Assembly: GCA_030248065.1 (NCBI GenBank)
Contig: JASAMV010000248.1
Coordinates: forward strand, 264,120 to 328,119
Direction: 5' to 3'
Source: Rhynchonema sp. JSB1_4
Lineage: Eukaryota > Nematoda > Chromadorea > Monhysterida > Xyalidae
DNA length: 64,000 bases
Numbering within the stretch: the stretch's first letter is position 1; each line of letters starts with the position of its first letter. Position numbers and translations under genes: made by a program. This document shows positions 33,201 through 45,200 of the stretch, in pieces. The notes below the pieces were generated by a model. It had not been told where the DNA came from and searched no databases. It saw only the letters and a program-made list of their open reading frames with translations.

Positions 33201-36200
33201 ATGCAGTTTCAATACTCGACATTATTTTGTAAATGTGGAATTATAGTTGGTCGACGACCTGTTGCGCCCAAAAGGTCGTAACGACCAAGCGCCCAAATTT
33301 TGCGTTGGTTTTGGGCGCCAAGTCGCGTGGTCGTTTGGGCGCGTGGTCGCAGCTGGTCGCAACGAATAGAAAGAGAAAATTAATAAATGGAAGGGCTCTG
33401 TCCCCGAGGCTTGAACAGCAGGGCAGCAGCTGGAACGGACCAAGTCAACATCAATTCCATGATTAGGTCGTTGCCTTTCAACAACTAAGAGTGGGTAAAC
33501 AGACAGCTTTGGTTTGTCCACCAGTCTAATGCACTCTGACCAGCCACCTAATTCGCCGCCTAAAATTTATGTGCAAGCATTCACAGCCATCGGGATCAGG
33601 TGTGGCCTTTCCGTAATGTTATTTATTATACCCACTTGGCTGGCACTGCCAGCTTATTGGCTACTTTCGCCTGCCAACTGCATTCATATGGTAATCCATG
33701 TTTTCCCATTGTCTTTCACTCTGATCTGATGGATGCAATACCTCACTCACTGCATGTCATTTCTTGGCTGTGTGCTGCACTCCGCACGGATCATTTTGTT
33801 TTGAACTTCATTTGTTCTCAAATATTTGTGCAGTGGTCCGAAACTTACTTTATGTGTTTTTGAGTCAGTCATCCAATTTTTAATGGTGCTGACAGCAAAA
33901 AGCTCCCTTCGCTGCGCGTTGTAAAATGTTCCTAAAATGTTTGCTCATATTTACTTCACGCCATTATTCACCGCGTCGGTTCGGATAAACACTATGCAGT
34001 CCCATATACTGCTTGTACCTTACATGTGTGCGCCACTGACTATACCCTGTGGACTTTTAAAGGGCTCGGGACACAACCGAAGGAAGGGCAACAGAGCGCA
34101 GTGTTATACATCGTTGGAAAGCACTGTGACAGCATATGTCACGCACAAATGTTAAGCTCTTTAGAGATTCGCTATCTCTTGGTAGAGCGACTTTTCGTTC
34201 CAGAAAAAAGTGAATTTTTTCACAACTTGAAACGACCGGTGCAGAAACCCCAAATGAGTTGAAAGTCAAGTAACACGTGGATAGGATTACAACAGCTTCT
34301 GGATAACTTATCATGAGAACTTCAGTCGCTCATAGCATTGCTTCACTCGGTGAGGGTGCGAAATGTTCCAAAAATCGGCCACATTTTTCGAAAATACAAG
34401 TTTGTCTCTAAATTTTGAGGCTGCGCTTTGTGTTGCAGAAATAAAAATGCAATAGAAAAATAGAGCATTTTCGAAAGTACAAGAAAATAAGGTTTTTAAA
34501 TTTGGAAACACTTAGATAGCGGCGTGACAGGCCGAAAAAGACCTAAAAATTGCCACTAAACTGCATAGTTGCATTCATTGACGGAAATGCGATGTAAATA
34601 AGCCACGTATTGCATTGCATTGGAAACGAGAAAGTCAGATAAACGCACAGTCCAACAATCTAGACGAGTTTCAAGACTTCAACCCCCATGGTCCGGCTGC
34701 TGCAGCCACGCCAGCCTGAGTAAGATATTTGGCTATAAATCGTTACTGTTAAAGATTATTGCACATTTGATAGCACCAAACAACGTAGCTTCAACGTAGC
34801 TATCGAACGATATATAACATGCCCATACTATCTCTTACTATGGGCAAGAAACGGTCAAAACTCCGAAACCGCACACGGTGACGTGACGGTTCATTCCAGA
34901 ATCGTCAAAAAAGCAGTTTTTTAACCTCTGCCCTTAAGGGTAAGAATTTATTGGGGCTTGTTATATATCATTCGAAAGCTAATCCCAAGATACATTGTTT
35001 GGTGCTATCACATTTACAATAGCTGTTAACAATAAGCATTTATTGCTGAATATCATATTCAGGTTAGTATGGCTGCCGCGAGAGATCTGTGGACCTTGGG
35101 GTCTTTGGACCTTGATAGGTTGTTAAACCCGACGTTTCTGTCATTTTTTTGTTTCGAATCCGATACAATCTGTGGCCTTTATGTGTTACAATTCTGGCGA
35201 TGAATGTAACCACCTAATTTAGCGGCAATTTAATGGATTTTAAGGCCTGTCACGGAGCTAGCCATGAGTTAAAAAATTTAAAAACCTTATTTTCTGGTAC
35301 TTTCGACGATGCTCTATTTCCCCATTACATTCTTATTTCCGCAGCTCTAAGCGTGGCCTCAAAATTTAGGGACAAACTTGTGTTCTCGAAAAATATGGCC
35401 GATTTTTGGAACGTTTCGCACCCTCACCGTGTGAAGCAATGCTTTGAGCGATTGAAGTTGTGATGGTAAGCTATTCAGAAGCTGTTGTAATGCTATCCAC
35501 GTGTTACTTGACCTTCAACTCATTTGGGATTTCTGCACCGATCGTTCCAATTTGTGCAAAAATTCACTTTTTTCTGGAACGAAAAGTCGCTCTACCAAGA
35601 GATAGCGAATCTCCAAGGAGCTTAAAAGTTGTGCGTGACATAGGCTGTCGGAATGCTTTCCAACGGTATGTAGCAATATGTCCTGCTACCCTTGCTTCGG
35701 TTATGTCCCGAGCCCTTTAATAAAAGACCCAACCAAGTGCTCAAACTTAGCCACCGGGCCAGGCCGATTCAGCCTGCGGTGCACTTTTATATCTCGATTC
35801 CGCAGAGCGACTTCGCTACGGGCCTATCCATCGTCAAGATTTATCTTTGTCATCACTATACGCTTGGCGTACTAACTTTCATTTTTCTGTACACAAGCCG
35901 CCGAGAGCGTGAATGTTTTGTATTTAGCTTTTGATAAAATTGCGTTTGTTCCCGGGTAGCCACGTTCGTTTTTAGGTTGCAGTTCGGTATGGGCCGTGTC
36001 GGGTACCCACTACATGTAACTGTTGTCTTACCGTTGGGTGCGCTGTACATGAGCTATGTACATACAGTACCGGGTGCAATTCCAGGCTGAAAGTTGAAGT
36101 CGCGTGCACGCGCGTGCGAAACAATGCAAAGTATAGACAAAAGTCGAAGTAACTTCGCGTGCACGCGACTTCAACTTTCAGCCTAGAATTGCACCCGGAA

Positions 36201-39200
36201 CTGTACTACATACCATGTACATAGGATGCATCTGTGTGTTGTGGTGTGCCAACGCGAATCCCTCCGGAGTCCGTATCTATCGCTCCACCGGGCTACTCAG
36301 CCCCACTGCCTTCCGGCTCCGTATTTACAAACTTTGCTGTTGGCGACATTGCATTGGCATGCACGGCAGGCTAACGAAAGCAGATTTCGACGCGCTCAGT
36401 TGGTCGTTTCGGGCGCGAGCATTGCTCAACAAAGTTAACTTTGGGCTTGGGTACATGCACAAACAGAGACTTTTTTGAGCGGCAGTTGGTGACAGAGCAT
36501 TCTGTAAGCAGATGCACATGTCATGTGGCCGGGACAATGCTTCGTTAGTCGTTGACAGATTTTTATTGAGTTGGCTCGCGTGTTGGTTGCCCATTTCGCC
36601 GACCATAGTTAGGCACCGTCACTGTTTTCCTGCGTAGCGACACTCTCCACATTTAAATGCACCTTGGCTATTTTCCACAGTCCACAGTATTTTTAGTAAA
36701 GTGGCTATGTTATGGATTGACTCCTGTGAGGCAAATGAGCTTCTACCGTAATCCAGTGAATGGTCTAGGAAAGTTTTCGACGATAGGCAGCCCAGGCGGC
36801 ATATTAAGTACATAAAGAGCCTGTGCGGTAATTCATGCGGCACTGCAATTTGAGTGGTATGCCTTTTTGGTTCGTATAAAAACTTGCATTCGGCATCGTT
36901 TTTGATCGGCAAAAAGAAAATGTAGGCCAGAAAACTGCGTGTACACCTTTGTTCGTGAGCTTGGCCGCGAAAATTGTGGCGACTTGAAGACAAATGCGAT
37001 TCGGAAATTTTTGATGTTTTTGGTAAGCGCCAGTCGGCTAAAACACCATTGGCTTACAGTTACTCTATCACAAAGTCCGAAGTTGGTATTTGCGCGAACG
37101 AGTAGCGCCAGCTATTTTGTTTCCTAGCCGATCCAATCTCCTTTTCTTTGCGCCGCAGCTATACAACGTACCGTAGGTATGAACACTCCGTTATACCGCT
37201 TATCAAAACGCAATAACCGCATGTTTTGATCGCTGGTTTGCTTTAACAAATGCGTACTTCTCAATTTCTTACACTTTCAACAATTTGCGTCTTGAGATAT
37301 TTTCTGCAGATCTTGGCCTGTCTTCTATTCAACATGTAGTTTGGATTTAGAAGTGATTCGAATGTTCCCGAAGTCCATCAAACGGTGCGGTGCACATCCG
37401 CATGTTGCCGCTTATGCAATTGCTTTCTCTTTGTCGTGATTGCCTTTCATTGTATGGCCACATAAAGCCAGTGCCGGACCACGGCTGATCATGAGGATCA
37501 TTGTTGTAGAGTTTTCTGTTTTGAAGCGTATATGGACTTCCATTGGGACCCACCAACATGCCTCAATCCATGAAAGTAAGGCTGCACTGCAGTTCATCAC
37601 GAGCGTACAAGTGCATTCTGTATATTTGATGGCTACGTGATGGGGCCGCATCGGAACGCCGTTATTTCACTGCGCGCGCTGCTTGCGTGCCAACGAAATC
37701 TAGAAGCAACTCAATTTAGACCGCCACAAGCACTATTTGTAAGAACGCCAGCGTCTCATGATGCATCCATCCAAAGCCAAGCCGCAGTCACACATACTTT
37801 TTCAGTTCTTGAGTACTTTGCAGAATTCCCAAGCCGGGTTGTTTCCATTGGTCAAGGCGTTCTCGACACTCGCGTGACTTGATATTGCATGAAACGTTGA
37901 CCACATAAACGCATTCCTGGTCCGTATTCTTGAAACGAGCGCGTTTTTGGAACAGTGCTGTTTACAACGGTGAACGTTTATGTATTCTGCTCTTGTGCCC
38001 AATAAGTGCACGACAGCCGTTGCGTGATCAGACGTTGGAGTGATTTGTACGCAACCGTCTGTCGATGGCTAACAACCTGCGCGCCGCGTTTGTTTGCATT
38101 CATGTTATACATCACAAGACGAACGTGTGTCCACTTGGCCTGATAGTCGCCGCTGCTAACCATTATGTCTGTTCTTGCGTGCACAGCTGTCACACATGCA
38201 CGTGCACACAGCTGAACATTAAAAACGGGATATTCAGGCGGTCATTCCGATAACCCGGTTTTTGCTCGCGCTCACTGAACCGAGATTGAGACTTTGTTGC
38301 GTCGTTGCTTCGTCTCTCTCTCCCGTGGTTTATATACGTTGAAGTTAGCCATCCCGTTTAGGAGACCGGAAGCCGCGCATCAATTGCATTGGGCCACACG
38401 CGTGGACAAATTCAAGCGTGTGCAAGTATAGGCCACCACAAGTGACAAGCAACACAAGCCAAGGTGAACCATGCTATATCAGCTTGTCGTATGTGCGCTT
38501 TCACGGCCGAAACCCATTGAAGCGTGCACACATTCGCGTTTTAGTCCGAGAGATGCGCGTGCGTGTGCTGGTTCCTTTGACTGCTTGGATGGCACCAAAC
38601 CGCGCACGTGTACCGTCGCGCCCAAATGTGCACATTATGCATAAGTAAGCGACAGGCACATGCAGCACACGCGTGCCAATTTGTTGTGTTTTGTCATCGC
38701 CGGACCATACCACTTGTCGCACAACTTACGCACGCGCTTAGTCCTCCGGCGACGTCACGCAAGTTCGTACGCAAGACGTTGTTATTGTTGTTTAGTCGTT
38801 GTTGCTGTCTGCTGTCCGTCAGGACTTGCTTTTCGTTGTACAACTCACATCTGACTCGTGTGCCACTGGTTACGAAACCGCACCTCTGTATCATGTGTGC
38901 GTCTCATTGTGCAGTCAAGCCAACGGCTTGGCTTTCCGCTGGTAACTAACTGTTGCAAAATAGTAACACCACAATAGCATTACATCTATGTATGTCACAC
39001 AACGAACACGCCCTTTCAATTTTATCAACGTTAGAACATCCAGTTTATCCATGCACGTCTACATATCTGTTGCATTGCGTTGCCTGGTCAGTGACGGGCG
39101 CATTAATGACTTTTTCTGCCGGTCACAAAATAACGCTTATCACGCGATGTGGCCAGTTGGTTGGAAGATGGCCCATGCGTATAGCTGTGAGATGGCAGAC

Positions 39201-42200
39201 TGGTGTATACGTTTTTGTGTGACTTTTGTGGTCAGATAATCTGCGTGTGCCAAACATGAACATCGGGGTGCTTCGACCATGTATCATTTCTTTCTGCATC
39301 TCACGGCATCACAATCCAACAGGCTGCGGTAAGCGACCCGCTACCGTGCTTGCTGTTGCTATTCTTGCTCACGTTTGCTGCAGTAATTTTTCGACAGGCT
39401 TTCTTGTTTGCTCCCGTGAGTATCAGCGAACAAACCCGAACCTATCATTCGCGAATAGGACCCGTTCCTCACGATGTATGTATGTATTTCTATGGGATTT
39501 TTCGTTCACACAACGCTCGATGCTATTTGTTTGTTTGTTGTCCTTTTTTTCTGAGCCACATGAGACTTTACGTTTATTTCGGTACGTTGCGCACTCAGTT
39601 TTGTGCCGCGCCAAGCGCCTAGTCATGGCCCATCCACTTTTTATCGGACGTTCGTTGCGTAATTTACTCGCAATTGTTCCCTTTCATTTTCGTGCCCCAT
39701 TTAAGCACACTTTTTTGTGCTCGACCAACCGTAAGCGCTGGATAAATTACCATTCTTATTGAATGTGTTCTGTTGCTAATTTTAGCTTTTTATGCTTTCA
39801 GATTGCACGCGCCAATTCAGTCAGCCGTACGAACATAGTGCCGTCCTGTAACTGTTACGCGTCAATGACGTTTCGGTAACTCGTTGAACTTCAAAATGTG
39901 AATGTGATCGTCTATCCCACATGATCAAGACGACAATTATGAATCTGACGGATCCGTTGCTGCAGCTGCAGGGCCAGAACGCCAGTCGGGCGCTGTTTCT
40001 GTTGCCCTTCATCCTGCTGTCGCATCTGCATCGCAGCAAAGGCGAGATCTGTTTCGTCGACGGCTGCATCTGCGATCCATCGACTGCCGCAGTTTCGTGT
40101 CGCAATCTGGTGCTGCAGGCCATTCCCCTGATGCCTGAATGGGTCGAACGTCTGGTGCTCGTCGACAATCATCTTACCGAACTAGGCGACAACGCGTTTC
40201 GCGGCGCTAAACATCTCAAACACGTCATTCTCGTCAACGCCGATCTGCAGTATCTGCATCCGAACACGTTCAAAGGACTCGAACAGTCGTTGGAGACGCT
40301 CGACCTCAGTAACAACCAACTGGAGCGATTCCCGCTGAATGTGTTCTCGCGTCTGGTCAAACTCAAGTCACTAAATCTGTCCTACAATCTGCTGTCGGAC
40401 TTCGACCTTTTGCACGAACTGGTCAGTCACAATCATCTGGAGTCTCTGTCGCTGGAGGCCAATCCATTGCGCTACTCGTCACCAACCACTCGGCTGCCGA
40501 TCGTTCGCGAACTGAACCTACGTCGACTCGACCACATTGTGCTCATCGACGAGCACGGCGTCACGTTCGACAACATGTCCGACTGTCTGATGGTCAATTG
40601 TCGACGGCTGCATTTCGACCCGATGTACTTCCTGAACGTCACCGACCTGCATCTCGGCGCGTGTCGTGCCATCGTAGAGGCGTCCTTTCTCCGACAGCTG
40701 GTGTCCATCAGACGACTCGATCTGTCCGACAACGCGTTACGATCGCTCGACGATTTGAAGATACTCGATCGTTACGATCAACTGACGTTTCTGAATGTGA
40801 GCGGACTGCGAATTCCCGACCTGACCGAATGGCACGTGTACCCGCGACGTGTCGAGATTCTGGACGTGTCGCGAATCGGACTGACCCGTCTGCCCAGTCA
40901 GTCAGTGCCCAGTGAGAATCAGCTGCATCAGCTTTGGGCCGAGAACAATCAATTGAACAACATGTTGCTGCTGCAACGATTCGACAAACTGACACATCTG
41001 TCGTTGGCCGGCAATCGACTTCAAGGTCTGCCGTCGGTGCCGCCGAACGAATTGATCCCGAATCTGACCTATCTGGATCTGTCCCACAATCACATCGACA
41101 TGATCGGTCATCACGCATTCAAACCGTACCCATCGTTGCGCACAGTCATTCTCGCACACAATCACATCCGATCGGCTGCAATGGACGCGTTCCCCATCGT
41201 CGGCGATCGACATTTTGAGTACGTCGATCTGTCGCACAACGAACTGCGCGAGCTGCACGACATGGTCATGCCGTATCTGTTGACGTTGAATCTGGCCGAC
41301 AACCAACTGCTTACACTCGAACCACCGCAGTTCTTCGAGGCGATGGTGTCGTTGCGTGAACTGGACTTGTCCAACAACGAACAGCTGTTCGGTCAGGTCG
41401 TGCACAACTGCCCGAATGCTACTGACCTGCTCGAGAACTACGAATGCTACCCACACTGGGTGCAGTACGCCAACGGACTGTCGCGCATACAGCTGTTGAA
41501 TCTATCCAACACCGGATTGCCCGGTCTGCCCAGCGACCTGATGATGAAGTGGCCGACACTGAAACACGTCGATTTCAGCCACAACAGACTGCACGCCGAG
41601 ATACTTGACGGTTGGTACGAAATGTACGCGTGGCCAAAATGCATACTGAGCTTGAATCTTGCGTCCAATCTGCTGAAGACCGTCGGCAAGTCGGCCGGTC
41701 TGTTCTCGGACGCGCCGTGTCTGATGCAGTTGAATTTGTCGCAGAATCCGTTCGAATGCGACTGCCGACTGTACGACATGAAACGATTGTTGCTGAAACA
41801 GCCGGAGGGCGACGAACTGATCGGCGATCTGCGCGACGACACCCAGTACTACTGCTACAATCCGACCAATCACTGGCAGTACCCGTTGTACTCGTATCTG
41901 ACCGTCGTCCAGCCGTGCACCACCGACGGCACTCACGCCGGCATCGTCACACTTCGCATCATCGCCGTGCTGGCCACCGTGCTCATCGGTGGTGCGTTTC
42001 TGTACGTTCTCATCTGTCGTGTGTTCGCCGTTCGACTGTGCAAATGGCGTCAGGCGGCCCACAACATTCAGTACTTGTACAAACCGCTTCGTGGTGCCGG
42101 CGTGGTCGGCGGATCCACCGAACAGCTCGCTAGTCCCACCGCGCTGTGATATTCATTCTCATGTCGCCTCATAGTCGCCAATCCTGTGCTTCCTGCATGT

Positions 42201-45200
42201 ATCATCATGTGTACGTACGTGCTCTCTGTTGCTTCCACGGGCTCTCTATAATTTTGTCGTTGTGCTTTGTTATTCGAAAAAAAACTTTCACATAAACACA
42301 TGTCGTTTATCGCATGACACATTTTAATAAAACATCTGATATTAAACACCCACACTGTCACGCATCCGTAAATCGATATTAGTAGCACAAATGTAGGCTT
42401 ATATTACAGTGGTCAATTAAAGTGATCAAATCACTTCGTTAACTCTGTACACAGTCGTCCGTCAACTCACCCCGAATGCCATGTATTATTTCTCGCGTTC
42501 ACTCGGGGAGGGGATTCTTTGAGGTGATGAAGTGATTTGACCACTGCAATATTAGCCCAAATGTAACAAATTATGAAGATCAATGAAATTATGTAGGTAC
42601 ATTAACTTTCCACAAAAAAGCGACAAAAGCAGGGCTGTCGTGAAACAAAAGCAAAAAATTGCGAAAACTGCTAAATTTTGAAAAACTTCACATGGCGTTG
42701 ACGTATACATACATGGGCTTCTGGTACTGTGGTCAAATCACATAGTCAAATATTGTCGTCAACTCAATATATTATTTCTCGCGCTCCTTTGGGGCTGGTT
42801 GAATTTTCTAAGTAATTTGACCACTTGATTTGACGACCGTACCATTAGCGCACAGATGTGCACCGACCGCTACAGAAATTGTGGAACAGAACCACTACAC
42901 ATGGTTCAAAACTTCTCAGCAATCCGACTTTTCACGAATTGTGTTGTGTTGCCATCGAACTGCGGCCACAGCTTGAGTAATTGAGTCGTGTCCCTTGCAA
43001 CAGTTTGGATAATTCGCTTCATATACCTAATTTAGTCACAAAATGGCTAGCTGCCACAGTTCTGCGCAATTGCCATTATTTTCACAGGGCCCTCCGGTCC
43101 CGTTGTAGAACGATCTTGCTTGACCACACTCCATGAACGGTGTTATTATACCTTCAATTCGAAGTCCTTGCGCTGTAATATTTAGAATTCAAGTGGCTGT
43201 GACATTTTTCTTTCATCTACTGGAAACTGGCACAATATAAACTGCGTCAGCCACAGAGTAAATCATAAAAGTCGCACACACAGACTCTTACATAAGATTG
43301 TACATACTGTACATTGCAGCAGAATATACCGTAATTACTCCAGATCTAGGTAACTTTTACACTAATGCTCATTCGCAGGTGGGTGGTGCTGTGGCAGTGG
43401 GTGAACAACCGATCAAAGGTCTCATCTCACCGGAGGCCGGTGCGCGTATGTCGTTAGCCGAGTCGCTCACCAATCTCGTCTTTGCGCCAATCACTCAACT
43501 CAAGGTATAGTCGCATCGCATGTGTTAGATCTGTTGCTTTGTTCAACATTCGAAACGTCACAGGACGTGAAGTGCAGTGGCAATTGGATGTGGCCGGCCA
43601 AATTGGCTGGTGAAGGTGCACGTCTGGTGCGTTCGTGTCAGGCAATGTGCACCATGATGAAACATCTGGGCGTCGCTGTGGACGGCGGCAAGGACTCGTT
43701 GAGTATGGCTGCCAGAGTTGGACATGAAACTGTCAAGGCACCTGGTCAGTCACAATTTTGAACAGGGTTGACTTGTCATGTGAGTTGCATCTAATGATTG
43801 ATTTAGGCACACTGGTGATTTCGTCGTACGCACCGTGCACGGATGTTCGACGCGTTGTCACGCCCGATTTGAAATGCCCAAATGGAGCTGGTATATCGCT
43901 GTCGGCGTTGCGCTTGCGCATTCCACTGTTCCACCGTTTTTCTTTTTTCTGAAAAAAATTTTCATTTCAGGCACGTTGATCTACGTTCGATTTGGCACGA
44001 CATCGGTTGATCTCAATCGATTGGGCGGCACAGCGTTGGCGCAGTGCTACAGTCAGATCGGTGATGTTTCACCTGATGTCGATGATGCACAAGTGTTCGT
44101 GGATGCGTTTGAGTGCACACAGAAATTGATTGCTGGTTCGTTAATTGGCGGTTTGATTGACGCATGATGCCCGAAGAAACGTTGCGATGCGTTTTACAGA
44201 TGACCGATTGACATCGGGCCATGACGTGAGTGACGGTGGTCTGATCACGTGTATTCTCGAAATGGCATTCGCTGGCAATTGCACTGTGGACAGTGTGCTC
44301 AACGACATCGGTATTGAGCGTGCGGAAGGTGGATCCAAACCGTAGTTTATTGGCAAACGCACAAATGTAATTGCAACCGAATGATAATTGTTTGGCCATT
44401 AGCAGACATTCTGCCATTCCTATTCGCCGAGGAGTGTGGCATCGTGATTGAGTGCTCATTGGAGAATGCCGCTGTTGTGCTCGACTGCTACCGACAGCGG
44501 CATGTGTTCGCACGGATCATTGGACGATCACGGGCCGTTTATGGACCTGATGCTACGGTACATTATCGGTAATTTGCAGTTGCAATGCGGCTCCAGGTCA
44601 TGATCTTGATGAGGTCGCCTTGCCTCGAGGCGCCATTCTGATGGAACAACAGTCACATGGTGCATAACGCCGCACTCTCAGACTCTTGGCTCACTCTTGG
44701 GGCGAAACTGCTCCAAATAAATTTTTGCCCAGGTAGCCGCAGTTTTGAAAGCTCGCTGTTATGACCCCTGCACGCCATTGGGCAACCTCCAACATGTAGT
44801 AGCATCAGCCACACATTCACCTGCCAAAGCACATTGTTCCAGATCAGCGTCACTTTGGATGATGTTTCAATGGTGAACGATTCACTGATTCACTTACGAC
44901 ACATTTGGGAGCAGACCAGTTTTGAACTGGAGAAGTTGCAGTGCCACGAACAGTGCGCCAGTGAAGAACAGGTTCTGATGTTTCATCTGAACAGGCACTT
45001 TTTTAAATTCATATTTTTATGTTTTTGTAATTGTTGAAAAGAGTTTTAACATCACTTCTTAATGTGTGTAGCTGTTTCTGCAACGCTGCAAACAATTGCC
45101 GTGGTCACTCACGTTCGATGCCTTCACGCCGAAACCCAACATACCTTGGCCAATCAGGAGTTAATTACATTTTTTTATTTTTGGAGAGCCCATGTCGTTC

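Larger units (their letters stand above)
31711..43378. other. Giant PFAS intron 17 (11.7 kb) with nested gene and fold-back elements
   Basis: Donor GTTGGT follows LSYYDI and acceptor TTCGCAG precedes VGGAVAVGEQP, exactly joining conserved PFAS sequence in phase 0. All other PFAS introns are under about 530 bp. Contents: about 2.3 kb with no recognised feature (31.7-34.0 kb), a 1.7-kb fold-back element, about 0.3 kb of unique DNA, a second compact fold-back, 3.7 kb without recognised genes (36.2-39.9 kb, scattered short frames only), the LRR receptor gene, and two small MITE-like copies at 42.4-42.85 kb. Confidence 0.85.

Noticed and set aside
34057..35720. Two related 85-codon genes facing each other
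   Set aside because: They are the two arms of a fold-back element; mirror frames, no start context or splice sites.
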